DNA of 64,000 bases, from contig JAEZUC010000011.1 in the NCBI GenBank assembly GCA_023443515.1, forward strand, positions 37,262 through 101,261, in the 5' to 3' direction. This DNA is from Bacillota bacterium. Its GTDB lineage: Bacteria > Bacillota > Clostridia > Acetivibrionales > DSM-1351. This document shows, in pieces, positions 53,210-62,403 of the stretch. Made by a program: the position numbers and the translations under genes. Below the pieces are notes generated by a model. That model ran no database searches, had not been told where the DNA came from, and worked only from the letters and a program-made list of their open reading frames with translations. Each line of letters begins with the position of its first letter. Within the stretch, counting starts at the first letter, position 1.

Positions 53210-55666
53210 TCAAGTTGTCTTGTTTTGGCTTATTGATTTTACTTTATCTACAAAGATATCTGTTAATTCATGGGCAAATTCTTGGGTATAACCTTCTCCT
53301 ATTACCTTACAAACAGGCTTTTCCGCATCCGGCAATACGAGAACCCACCCCTTTTCACCTACTACTTTAACTCCTTCAACTGTTTCAACACTATCAGAAT
53401 TTTCCTCAATAATAGCTCTGATTACCTTCCCTTTTGCAGACCAGGAACACTTTACTTCTTTTTTGATAATATGAAAATCAGGTATTAAGTCTACTATACT
53501 TGAAAGGCTTGTTTCACTTAACGCCATATAATCTATTATTCTGACAAAAGCTTCTATGGGGTCAAAATTCATTGCAAAGAAATCCAGCATACTTTCGTCA
53601 TGCTTGTCCTCAAGTATCCTGCTCATCAACTCTTTCGTGGAGGTCTTCGTTCTTACAACCCTGTCTTTATCTTCTCCTGCCATTTTTTCAATTACAGTGC
53701 TGGCATTTAGTGGAACTATCACCTTGCTTCCGGCTTTTGATTTTAAATGGATGTATGAAATAAGTGCTATATACAAGTCGTCAGCTATTATTCTGCCCTT
53801 TGTATCTACAAGAAATATCTTATCATATGAGTTTGCAAAATAAACTCCTACATCAAAGCCTCCGTGTCTCACTACTTGCGAAAGCATTTTCAAATCGGAA
53901 AAAAGGCTTTTTCGTTTATCATGGGTTTGTTTTGTATTAACAAATTCGTACCGGCAACTCAATTCATTTAACAATGAAGACACTATATTCTTCAAATCAC
54001 CGGAGGGTGCCACTAAAGCTATTTTCAAATCATGATTTTCTGATATCGTATGGTTAATTATACTGCGTATATAGAATACTTTATGGTCTGGCACATTAAT
54101 GATTTCTTTTATTTCATCCGCCTCACATCTGGCAAAGTCTTCCCTGATATAGCAGTTTTCAATTTTTCTTTCTTGGTTTCTGGAAATATTTCTTCCCAGA
54201 TTATCCAAAATGTCAATTACAATTCTGCCTTTTTTGTTCCCTTCTGAAATATGAATGCCACCGACCAGATTATAATAGCGTACGGCAGACCTGACAACCG
54301 GCAACAGAGATGTTCCTAAATCATATACCCCTGCACCTGCTGAAAGCGCTCCCGATACACAGGCATTTTTTATCATTTTTAAATAATCGGCTTCATCACA
54401 GCTGACAGCCAGTCCTGCACCCTTTTTGCATACAGCGCCGTAGGCTGCGGCCAATCTGGACGCAAATTCAGGTGTTATATCTACGTTGATTTCACCGGAA
54501 ATTCCTCTTCTCCCAAAAAGGTTTTTGGAATACCTGGAACCCCAAACAATGTTTGAACATACTTCGGTACCCATGTCAATGTGCTTTTCCGGCCAGATTT
54601 TTATTCCCGGCTTAATCAAGGAATTTTCACCTAAAATACAATTCTCACCAACAACCGTACCTTCAAAGGCTGCTGTTTTCTCTCTGCATTTTACATTACT
54701 GCAAAGTACGCTTCCTCTTAGCTGTACATTGTTTTTCAAATTACAACTATTCCACAGAATACTTCTTTTGGTGGTGCTACCTTCACCAATATGGCATTCA
54801 TCTCCTATTATGGAGTATTGCCCCAGTATACTGCCATCCTTTATAACAGAATTTCTTCCTATTAATACAGGTGGTTTGATTATAGCTTCTTTTGATATTA
54901 CGGCTCCTTCCGAGACCCAAACTCCTTGTCTGATTTCCCGGGCATCAATGCTTACGTTAACCCTTTTATCCAAAATATCAGCGTGTACTCCAACGTAGGC
55001 ATCCAAATCACCGATATCACACCAGTAATCCTGAGTTACAAAACCATACATCGGCTCTTCTTTTTTCAAAAGGATTGGGAATAAATCCTTGCTGAAATCA
55101 AAAACTACTCCTTTTTCGAAATAGTTAAGTACCTCAGGGGACAAGACATAAATACCTGTGTTTACAGTATCGCTGAAAACCTCTCCCCAGCTCGGTTTTT
55201 CCAGGAATCTTCTGATTTTTCCGTCTGCAGCTGTTACCACAACTCCATATTCAATGGGACACTCAACTTTCTTCAAAACCAAGGTGGCAATGGAAGAGTT
55301 CTTTTTGTGAAACTCAAGAGCCTCTTGCAAATTGATATCTGTCAGAGCATCTCCACTTATAACTATAAATGTCTCATCCAAAAATTCCTCGGCATTTTTT
55401 ACGCTTCCTGCTGTGCCAAGGGGAACATCTTCTGTAAAATATTTTAGGTTGACTCCAAACTCACTTCCATCGCCAAAAAAATCTTTTATCTTTTCCGGCA
55501 TATACTGCAAGGTTACCGCAATATCCCTGATCCCATATTTTTTCAAAAGCTCAATAATATGCTCCATTACAGGCTTGTTGGCAATTGGCACCATAGGTTT
55601 TGGCCTATTACAGGTCAGCGGTCTTAGACGTGATCCCTCTCCACCTGCCATAATCACAGCTTTCAT
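53210..55666 (-). CDS. GDP-mannose-type nucleotidyltransferase fused to degenerate phosphomannomutase domain
   Basis: The 818-residue protein has a sugar nucleotidyltransferase domain (1-230; MAGGEGSRLRPLTCNRPKP, SGDALTD, YWCDIGDL), a left-handed beta-helix domain of hexapeptide repeats (about 250-370) and a C-terminal phosphomannomutase-like domain (about 390-818). The mutase phosphoserine loop expected as TASHNP reads HISEGNKKG (472-480). The metal loop expected as DGDxDR reads ANSYDK (610-615), so this domain is probably inactive in catalysis. The N-terminal domain should make a sugar nucleotide. ATG at 55664-55666 has AAAGGA eight bases upstream. Confidence 0.85.
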   Translation of the reverse strand: MKAVIMAGGEGSRLRPLTCNRPKPMVPIANKPVMEHIIELLKKYGIRDIAVTLQYMPEKIKDFFGDGSEFGVNLKYFTEDVPLGTAGSVKNAEEFLDETFIVISGDALTDINLQEALEFHKKNSSIATLVLKKVECPIEYGVVVTAADGKIRRFLEKPSWGEVFSDTVNTGIYVLSPEVLNYFEKGVVFDFSKDLFPILLKKEEPMYGFVTQDYWCDIGDLDAYVGVHADILDKRVNVSIDAREIRQGVWVSEGAVISKEAIIKPPVLIGRNSVIKDGSILGQYSIIGDECHIGEGSTTKRSILWNSCNLKNNVQLRGSVLCSNVKCREKTAAFEGTVVGENCILGENSLIKPGIKIWPEKHIDMGTEVCSNIVWGSRYSKNLFGRRGISGEINVDITPEFASRLAAAYGAVCKKGAGLAVSCDEADYLKMIKNACVSGALSAGAGVYDLGTSLLPVVRSAVRYYNLVGGIHISEGNKKGRIVIDILDNLGRNISRNQERKIENCYIREDFARCEADEIKEIINVPDHKVFYIRSIINHTISENHDLKIALVAPSGDLKNIVSSLLNELSCRYEFVNTKQTHDKRKSLFSDLKMLSQVVRHGGFDVGVYFANSYDKIFLVDTKGRIIADDLYIALISYIHLKSKAGSKVIVPLNASTVIEKMAGEDKDRVVRTKTSTKELMSRILEDKHDESMLDFFAMNFDPIEAFVRIIDYMALSETSLSSIVDLIPDFHIIKKEVKCSWSAKGKVIRAIIEENSDSVETVEGVKVVGEKGWVLVLPDAEKPVCKVIGEGYTQEFAHELTDIFVDKVKSISQNKTT

Positions 55667-55865
55667 CAGATCCATCCTTTCAAAATGTTTTTGTATAACC
55701 TTTTGGTATATCCAATTAAACTGCAAAATTTGAATGAGAGCCTATGGAACTGTTTTATTTATTTGTTCCAAATATGATAATGAAATTATTTTTACCTTAT
55801 GGATAGAAACTATTCTAAATAGGTTCACGGAAAATTTGGTAATGGCAATTTGTTTGAAAATTTAT

Positions 55866-55898
55866 AAAAGACTGTGCCATATATTGACACAGTCTTTT
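55866..55898 (-). terminator. lepA terminator
   Basis: AAAAGACTGTG/CACAGTCTTTT form a perfect 11-bp stem with T runs on both strands, 17 bases past the lepA stop. Confidence 0.85.
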
Positions 55899-55914
55899 TG
55901 CATTTTATATATTT

Positions 55915-57723
55915 TTAATCAAGTTTCAAAACGCTCATGAAAGCTTCTTGTGGAACTTCTACGGAGCCTACCTGACGCATACGTTTCTTTCCTTCTTTCT
56001 GTTTTTCAAGGAGCTTTCTCTTTCTGGTAATGTCACCGCCATAACATTTTGCCAGAACGTCTTTTCTGAATGCCTTAACGGTTTCACGTGCTATTATCTT
56101 TCCCCCGATACATGCCTGAATAGGTATTTCAAACATCTGCCTCGGTATTGATTCCTTTAGTTTTTCCGCCATTCTCCTGCCTCTTGTCACTGATTTTTCA
56201 CGGTGGACAATAAAAGACAAAGCATCAACGACTTCACTGTTTAACATGATATCCAGTTTAACAAGGTCGGATTCCCTGTATCCTAAAAGCTCATAGTCAA
56301 AGGATGCATAGCCTTTGGTTCTGGATTTCAAGGCATCAAAGAAGTCATATATTATTTCATTTAAAGGCATCTCATAGGTAAGCATAGCCCTACCCTCATC
56401 AATATAGGACATATCCTTGTATAACCCTCTTCTCTCCTGAGCCAACTCCATAATGTTTCCTACATATTCTGTAGGTACCATTATTGTTGCTTTTACCACG
56501 GGTTCCTCCATCATATCTATTTCGGTAACCGGCGGAAGATTGGTAGGATTATCTATCTCAATAACATCACCATTTGTAGTAGTAACTTTATATATAACAC
56601 TTGGAGCGGTTGTTACCAAGTCAAAATTGTATTCCCGCTCAAGCCTCTCCTGAATTATCTCCATATGAAGCAGTCCAAGGAACCCGCATCTGAAACCAAA
56701 CCCAAGGGCAACTGATGATTCAGGCTCAAAGGTTAGTGCGGCGTCGTTTAGCTGCAGCTTTTCCAAGGCATCACGAAGATCACCGTATTTTGAGCCGTCA
56801 GCCGGATAAATACCACAGAATACCATGGAATTTACCTTTTTATATCCCGGTAGAGGTTCCTTTGCAGGATTGTCCGAAAGAGTTATGGTATCACCTACAC
56901 GGGTATCCCTTACGTTCTTTATACTTGCAGCGATATATCCTACATCACCGGCCTTTAATTCATCGGCAGGAGATAGTCCTCCGGGTTTCAGATATCCCAA
57001 CTCGGTGACAACAAATTCTTTTTTTGTGTACATCATTGTTATGGTGTCGCCCGTTCTCACTGTTCCTTCCTTCACCCGCATATAAACAATGACACCTTTG
57101 TAACTGTCATAAAAAGAGTCAAATATCAATGCTCTAAGGGGTGCATTTTCATCAGAATCGGGGCACGGAATCATATGAACTATTTTTTCAAGAACTTCTT
57201 CAATGTTTAACCCGTTCTTGGCTGATACCATTGGGGCCTGCGAAGCATCAAGACCTATTACGTCTTCTATTTCCTTCTTTACAACATCGGGTTGTGCACT
57301 TGGAAGATCTATTTTATTTATAACAGGCATTATTTCCAGATTGTGCTCCAATGCGAGATAAACGTTTGCCAGGGTCTGGGCTTCTATGCCCTGAGCTGCA
57401 TCAACTACCAGTATGGCACCTTCACAAGCTGCAAGGCTCCTTGATACCTCATAGTTAAAGTCAACATGTCCGGGAGTATCTATTAAATTGTAAATGTATT
57501 CATGACCGTCAGAGGCTTTATATACCATTCTGACCGCTTGGGCCTTTATGGTTATCCCACGTTCTCTCTCAAGCTCCATATTGTCCAGAACCTGTTCCTG
57601 CATTTCTCTGGATGTCAGAACCCCGGTTTTTTCCAGCAATCTGTCTGCAAGGGTTGACTTACCATGATCTATATGTGCTATTATACAAAAATTTCTTATA
57701 TATTTCTGTCGTTCACTAGGCAT
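55915..57723 (-). CDS. lepA: Elongation factor 4 (LepA)
   Basis: The 602-residue translational GTPase back-translocates or aids ribosome assembly. G motifs are AHIDHGKSTLADRL, DTPGHVDF and NKIDLP. The LepA-specific C-terminal domain ends with AKCYGGDITRKRKLLEKQ and GSVEVPQEAFMSVLK. GGAGG precedes the ATG. It lies downstream of spoIIP with two exported-protein genes between them, an expanded form of the usual spoIIP-lepA order. Confidence 0.97.
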   Translation of the reverse strand: MPSERQKYIRNFCIIAHIDHGKSTLADRLLEKTGVLTSREMQEQVLDNMELERERGITIKAQAVRMVYKASDGHEYIYNLIDTPGHVDFNYEVSRSLAACEGAILVVDAAQGIEAQTLANVYLALEHNLEIMPVINKIDLPSAQPDVVKKEIEDVIGLDASQAPMVSAKNGLNIEEVLEKIVHMIPCPDSDENAPLRALIFDSFYDSYKGVIVYMRVKEGTVRTGDTITMMYTKKEFVVTELGYLKPGGLSPADELKAGDVGYIAASIKNVRDTRVGDTITLSDNPAKEPLPGYKKVNSMVFCGIYPADGSKYGDLRDALEKLQLNDAALTFEPESSVALGFGFRCGFLGLLHMEIIQERLEREYNFDLVTTAPSVIYKVTTTNGDVIEIDNPTNLPPVTEIDMMEEPVVKATIMVPTEYVGNIMELAQERRGLYKDMSYIDEGRAMLTYEMPLNEIIYDFFDALKSRTKGYASFDYELLGYRESDLVKLDIMLNSEVVDALSFIVHREKSVTRGRRMAEKLKESIPRQMFEIPIQACIGGKIIARETVKAFRKDVLAKCYGGDITRKRKLLEKQKEGKKRMRQVGSVEVPQEAFMSVLKLD

Positions 57724-57835
57724 CTATTACCTCCAAAGCTTTGATTCAATATAAAACAGATTATGCGCATTTAATTATACCATATACTTTTAAAGGTGCA
57801 ATATAGTGTTTTGATACTTATTGTTCTAAAAAATA

Positions 57836-57872
57836 AAGCTATAGTCACCACTTTTGCAGGCGACTATAGCTT
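57836..57872 (-). terminator. Terminator after the DUF3298/stalk-domain gene
   Basis: AAGCTATAGTC/GACTATAGCTT form a perfect 11-bp stem, followed on the minus strand by TATTTTTTAG. Confidence 0.85.
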
Positions 57873-57894
57873 ATGACCTAAGTTCAGAATAAAA

Positions 57895-59337
57895 TTACTC
57901 TTTAATATCTGAAATCTCAAAGTACTCCTGATCCTTCACCTTGCTTATGGACAGAGTTACTATTGTGTCAGGTGACTTGCCCGTAGAGGTAGCCCAATGG
58001 AGTGTTATCTTAAATGTACCATCGCCGTTGTCCTTAACATTGTATGTTGTTACCCACGGGCTGGATACTCCGGTTACCCAGTTCATTTCTTCAAATCTCG
58101 TCTTTTGAGCTATCCTTAATTGTGATGACATTAATCCGTACTGAATTACTCCTTTGCGTTCTTTTACAGCTTTTGCATACATATCCGCACATTCTTTTGC
58201 ACTGTCAGCTTTCATAAACTCCGTGCTCTGTATGTCAAACTGACTTGGGGTTACGGTTGATTTGGTAAAGAGCCGTAAACCTTCTCCGTCATAACTTACA
58301 TCCTCTTTTAAAACCTCTGAAAAGTATGATATTGGTACATACATTACATTCCCTACTATTTTTGCAGGAGTAAGCTTTATTTTTTTAGAACCTGTAGTGT
58401 AATATGTGTCTACATTATTCTTAATATATCCACCTGCTATGCTTGCTCCCTTTTTTGAATCCCAGCCTACCTTGTAGCCAAGGATTTCAGCAGTTGTTTT
58501 GAGAGGCACCATTAATACATAGTCTTTTTCAAAGGTTTTGAACTGAGTTTTCAGGCTTGTTCCGTTTAGTCTTATTCTCTCAAGGGGTTTTGCATTTATC
58601 ATCTGATTATAGACGTCATCCTTAAGCAATCCTTTAAGCTCTTTGGCAGGCATGCTGAATCTTGCTATCCCCCCTGCATATGGTCTTAGTTCATATACTC
58701 CGAAGTATATTACAAGTCTGTCACCGTCAATATAAAACTGGTAATTACTCTTTGCTTTATCTACTGTAGTCTTTGCATCATCAAAGTACATATCTTTTTC
58801 TTTATCTATTGACTTTTTAATTTTATCAAGAATTACTTTCTTGTAGTTAGAATTAGGATTAAACAAAGAATTAAAAGAATATATTTCACCTGATTTGGTA
58901 TTCACAGTGTAAGATTCCAGTGTAGTCATACCATGTGCACCACCTGTGTACACATATGTATTCCTAATCAGGGATAGAATATCACCACTTGTGTTATAAT
59001 CAAATAATGAATCTATGGAGGCCATAGGAAGATTATGTTCTCTCGGGGGCATATCTTTTATGTATTCATCCAAATACACCTGTTCTCTCCTGATAAATCC
59101 GATAGAATCAAGGTTCTTATTTTGGAGTGTATTATTAATTTTTGACGCTGAAGCAAAACCGCTTAAAACAGGATATATTATCTTGATGGAACAGCTACCA
59201 TCTATTTTTTCTATTTTTGCCGTCTCAACTTTTAAAGACGATTCTGAGTCCGCAGAGACGGATGAAATACCTGTAGCAGCCGGGAATACAGTTAATGCAA
59301 ATACAGCAATCATAACAAATAATAGTGCTTTTTTCAT
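57895..59337 (-). CDS. Exported DUF3298 (RsiV-like) and stalk-domain protein
   Basis: The 480-residue product has a signal peptide (about 1-29), a DUF4163/DUF3298-like region (about 37-235; TYVYTGGAHGMTTLESYTVN, YFGVYELRPYAGG), a copper-amine-oxidase-like stalk domain (about 250-370; LNGTSLKTQFKTFEKDYVLM, NVMYVPISYFSEVL) and a C-terminal ~100-residue domain that may be NTF2-like. The DUF3298 fold is known in RsiV and PdaC. Role unknown. AAAGGG precedes the ATG. Confidence 0.82.
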   Translation of the reverse strand: MKKALLFVMIAVFALTVFPAATGISSVSADSESSLKVETAKIEKIDGSCSIKIIYPVLSGFASASKINNTLQNKNLDSIGFIRREQVYLDEYIKDMPPREHNLPMASIDSLFDYNTSGDILSLIRNTYVYTGGAHGMTTLESYTVNTKSGEIYSFNSLFNPNSNYKKVILDKIKKSIDKEKDMYFDDAKTTVDKAKSNYQFYIDGDRLVIYFGVYELRPYAGGIARFSMPAKELKGLLKDDVYNQMINAKPLERIRLNGTSLKTQFKTFEKDYVLMVPLKTTAEILGYKVGWDSKKGASIAGGYIKNNVDTYYTTGSKKIKLTPAKIVGNVMYVPISYFSEVLKEDVSYDGEGLRLFTKSTVTPSQFDIQSTEFMKADSAKECADMYAKAVKERKGVIQYGLMSSQLRIAQKTRFEEMNWVTGVSSPWVTTYNVKDNGDGTFKITLHWATSTGKSPDTIVTLSISKVKDQEYFEISDIKE

Positions 59338-59421
59338 TATGTCAGACCCTTTCTGTTTTTTAATAATTTATAAATGTAGCTTAGCACATTCCAACTACAT
59401 AATGGTAACAATATGGTTACA

Positions 59422-59703
59422 CTAGCGGTCAGTAACAAAAAAAGCTTTTACTTTTAAGACATTATCCCTTAAATACTTCAAGTTCAGGTCAAAATAATTA
59501 TTTAAAAAGGTTATCCGATATATATCAGGGTCAACAGGTGCTATTTGCAGAATTTCCGTTCTGGGTTCACCATAGTAAATATAACTTTTACTATAATCAA
59601 CTGCTAAAAGTCCGGATACAATTATCAGCACAAATACTGCTGATACAAGTGCAATTTTAAATCGGTACAGTCTCCTTTGCTTGAATCTTGTTTTTCTTGG
59701 CAT
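59422..59703 (-). CDS. Small single-pass membrane protein
   Basis: The 93-residue product has a strongly basic N-terminus (KTRFKQRRLYRFK), one membrane helix (about 16-38) and an extracytoplasmic tail of ~55 residues with DPDIYRITFLNNYFDLN. GGGG lies upstream of the ATG. It lies between spoIIP and the DUF3298 gene on the same strand. A sporulation role is possible from position. No family recognised. Confidence 0.72.
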   Translation of the reverse strand: MPRKTRFKQRRLYRFKIALVSAVFVLIIVSGLLAVDYSKSYIYYGEPRTEILQIAPVDPDIYRITFLNNYFDLNLKYLRDNVLKVKAFFVTDR

Positions 59704-59796
59704 ATATAACCCCGTATCTTTGTTATTTCTGGTTTAAATGCGTCTTAAAATAAACCCTTATTTAATTATTTTTAACAATTCGAAGTTATTTTAACC

Positions 59797-61017
59797 CTAT
59801 TTCTTTTTGAATATAACATCATTTATAGCCTGGGCCAGAAACGATGTACTGCGGACACATTCGTCAATTACATTCCCGTCCCCTCCGATTTCAACTATAA
59901 CCGAGCCATTCATTAAATGCTGATTGTACCTGTTTTTACTTACATAGATCGGCTTTGCTATTCCGGGACATATCTCATTCAGTCTGGCTTGGACTTTAAT
60001 TGCAAGTTTCAGGTTCTCTTTCCACCTTGGGTTGCTGAGCTTGGCATCTGTACCGATAACAAACATTATCTCCGCTACATTTTTACCGTTAATTTTCTTA
60101 ACTGCTCGCAGCTTCCCTCCGCTTGCAGCATCACGATGGAGGTCTATAGCCATTTTAAAGGAAGAATACTTATCAACATAGTCTGTCAGTGTATTAAGCG
60201 ACTTTACATAGGAACTGTTGTAGTCGGCATCATGTATAGTCGTATTATGAAGCACATCTATATTGTACTTTTGGAGATTATTTATCAAAGCATTTCCAAC
60301 CCTGACAACGTTGTATTTATTGTTGGTCGTTCTCGAAGGGGTATTGCTCTTCCCTATTTCGTCTGCACTCTTTAAAAAACATTCAGTTGTGTGGGTATGA
60401 TAAATTAATATCTTAGGGCCTTTTTTGTCGGGTGCAAGCTTTAAAGGCTCATTTAGCAGTTTTTTTATATCTATTGTAAAGCCGGTTTCGTTTTTAATGT
60501 TAATTTTTCCACTTGAAACAATAGGATTATTTTTTTGATCATTCTCTTCAACATCACCCTCAAAGGTTATGCTGCTTGATGCCTCTTTTAACTGCCCTGC
60601 GGGAGTATCTGGAGTCTTTTGTTGTACATTTCCCTGCGGATTAACAGGTTTTGTCTGTGCATTTTGTATTTTGTTAATCTCCTGCTGTACTTTTTCAGAC
60701 GCTGGAGGTTGATAGCTTTTATCATAAAACATCTTAAAATATGGATAGTTTGTATTTAATATTGTAATAGGATTGTACAGGTCAATTCCAAAAAGCTTAA
60801 AAACAAACTCTTTTACATTATCGGACGATTCTGTTGATGCTGAAGATTTGGGATTAATCTGTTTAAAATCAATGGGTATATTTATCTTCCCGTTGGCTAA
60901 TGTAAAGGCTAACCCCCCCAGTAAAATACCTCCGATGGCACACAAAACTATAGGTAGCTTTGTCAGATTACCCTTATTTCCTTCCAGATAGGTATTATCG
61001 TAAATAGTATCTCTCAT
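59797..61017 (-). CDS. spoIIP: Stage II sporulation protein P
   Basis: SpoIIP is the amidase/endopeptidase of the engulfment DMP complex, anchored in the mother-cell membrane. The 406-residue protein has a membrane segment (about 21-43), a Pro/Gln/Asn-rich linker and a C-terminal amidase domain (about 200-400). Zinc and catalytic motifs are ILIYHTHTTECF, MAIDLHRDAASG and SVIVEIGGDGNVIDE. GGAGG lies nine bases before the ATG. The usual upstream gene gpr is absent here. Confidence 0.95.
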   Translation of the reverse strand: MRDTIYDNTYLEGNKGNLTKLPIVLCAIGGILLGGLAFTLANGKINIPIDFKQINPKSSASTESSDNVKEFVFKLFGIDLYNPITILNTNYPYFKMFYDKSYQPPASEKVQQEINKIQNAQTKPVNPQGNVQQKTPDTPAGQLKEASSSITFEGDVEENDQKNNPIVSSGKINIKNETGFTIDIKKLLNEPLKLAPDKKGPKILIYHTHTTECFLKSADEIGKSNTPSRTTNNKYNVVRVGNALINNLQKYNIDVLHNTTIHDADYNSSYVKSLNTLTDYVDKYSSFKMAIDLHRDAASGGKLRAVKKINGKNVAEIMFVIGTDAKLSNPRWKENLKLAIKVQARLNEICPGIAKPIYVSKNRYNQHLMNGSVIVEIGGDGNVIDECVRSTSFLAQAINDVIFKKK

Positions 61018-61245
61018 AGCGTTTGACCTCCATATCTGACTGCAAAATCTTATAAATTTCGGGTTATAAAAACTATATTCATATAAAACAAAAATATTAC
61101 TTGCTTGTACATATTTTTAAAACTTGTAACGCATTCATGGGAAATATTGTAATATAATTTAGTACTATTTATATGAATTAAGTTCTAAAAATAGTCAATT
61201 CTAAATATACCTTATAGAATATATATTGAAATGGGGGAAGATAAT

Positions 61246-61446
61246 TTGAATTTTTGCACAATTAGATGCTGCATTTGTGAAAGCGTGTTATTAAACCTTC
61301 CTGAAGAAGAAATAAGCAGATTGAACGGACTTACTTTCAGATGTGAAAGCTGCGGGCATAAGCTTCTACTTGACGGAACAAATGTATCACAGGATATGAG
61401 TGCCGATACAACCAATAATTTTTATAAATACGACTTGAATATCTAA
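61246..61446 (+). CDS. Small zinc-ribbon protein
   Basis: The start is TTG (61246-61248) with GGGGGAA five bases upstream, giving 66 residues. An in-frame ATG five codons earlier has no ribosome binding site. CTIRCCICESV near the N-terminus and RCESCGHKL about 20 residues later form a two-CxxC zinc-ribbon-like unit. It has its own terminator, so it is monocistronic. Function unknown. Confidence 0.72.
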   Translation: MNFCTIRCCICESVLLNLPEEEISRLNGLTFRCESCGHKLLLDGTNVSQDMSADTTNNFYKYDLNI

Positions 61447-61453
61447 CCAGCCG

Positions 61454-61492
61454 AGAGTGCCTTTATCTGTGAGAATACAGTAAAGGCACTCT
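61454..61492 (+). terminator. Terminator of the zinc-ribbon gene
   Basis: AGAGTGCCTTTA/TAAAGGCACTCT form a perfect 12-bp stem, followed on the plus strand by TTTATAT. Confidence 0.9.
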
Positions 61493-61534
61493 TTTATATA
61501 AAATCTCTTTTCTTCGTTTTCCACCCCCTTCATG

Positions 61535-61553
61535 TTAAGAATATCTTAAGAAT
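61535..61553 (+). promoter_or_regulatory. 11-bp-spaced direct repeat upstream of the two-component operon
   Basis: TTAAGAAT occurs at 61535-61542 and again at 61546-61553. The 11-base period is what tandem OmpR/PhoB-family dimers use. It lies 160 bases before the response regulator start. Confidence 0.5.
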
Positions 61554-61644
61554 TTTATCAATAGTTCCGTAAGATTGTCCTGCTATTATTTGTAATGTAG
61601 CTTATAGCTATATTTTACATGTCTAAAAACCTAATAAAAGGATG

Positions 61645-61653
61645 TGATATAAT
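61645..61653 (+). promoter_or_regulatory. Extended -10 promoter of the two-component operon
   Basis: TGATATAAT is a perfect extended -10 element 63 bases before the GTG start of the response regulator. No good -35 box lies 17 bases upstream, so activation by a bound regulator is plausible. Confidence 0.5.
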
Positions 61654-61716
61654 GTTTGCGTTGAATTAATTCAATTATATAACAACTTTAGCAACAAACT
61701 TTTGGAGGTAGATTTT

Positions 61717-62403
61717 GTGAATATTCTTGTTTGTGATGATGATAAGGAAATTGTGGATGCCATCGAGATATATCTGAAAAATGAAGGTTATTCTGTTTAT
61801 AAGGCATATAACGGTGCCGAAGCTCTTTCTGTATTTGATAATTGTGAAATACATCTGGTTATTATTGATATAATGATGCCTGTAATGGATGGAATCCGTG
61901 CCACTACGAAAATTCGTGAAAAATACAATATTCCTGTCTTAATGTTAAGTGCAAAATCAGAAGACACAGACAAAATCATCGGTTTAAACATGGGCGCGGA
62001 TGATTATGTAACCAAACCCTTCAACCCCCTTGAACTTCTGGCCAGAGTAAAATCACTGCTTAGAAGGTATGTATCCTTGGGCAGCTTTGTTGCAAAATCA
62101 GGTGTATTCAAATCAGGAGGCCTTGTTATTGACGATGACGCAAAGGAAGTAAAAGTTGACGATAAAACTGTAAAGTTAACACCTGTAGAGTATAAAATTC
62201 TGAAATTTTTATGCGAAAATGCCGGAAAAGTGTTCTCTATCGACCAGATATATGAGCAGGTGTGGAACGAACCCTCCTTTTCACCGGAAAATACAGTTGC
62301 TGTGCATATAAGAAGGATTCGTGAAAAAATTGAAATTAACCCGAAAGAACCAAAATATTCAAAGGTGGTGTGGGGAATTGGATATAAAATTGAAAAAATA
62401 TAG
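61717..62403 (+). CDS. OmpR/PhoB-family response regulator (VanR-like)
   Basis: The 228-residue protein begins MNILVCDDDKEIVDAIE. Phosphoacceptor lies in IIDIMMPVMDG, with conserved Lys in TKPFNPLE. The C-terminal winged helix has TPVEYKILKFLCENAG and NTVAVHIRRIREKI. Start is GTG with GGAGG eight bases upstream. It overlaps the downstream kinase by 26 bases. Confidence 0.94.
   Translation: MNILVCDDDKEIVDAIEIYLKNEGYSVYKAYNGAEALSVFDNCEIHLVIIDIMMPVMDGIRATTKIREKYNIPVLMLSAKSEDTDKIIGLNMGADDYVTKPFNPLELLARVKSLLRRYVSLGSFVAKSGVFKSGGLVIDDDAKEVKVDDKTVKLTPVEYKILKFLCENAGKVFSIDQIYEQVWNEPSFSPENTVAVHIRRIREKIEINPKEPKYSKVVWGIGYKIEKI

Noticed and set aside
54486..54998. 170-codon open frame on the plus strand
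   Set aside because: Antisense to the hexapeptide-repeat part of the nucleotidyltransferase fusion; no family features.
53210..55666. Calling the pyrophosphorylase fusion a pseudogene
   Set aside because: The frame is intact and the N-terminal catalytic motifs are preserved; only the mutase domain's active-site loops are degenerate.
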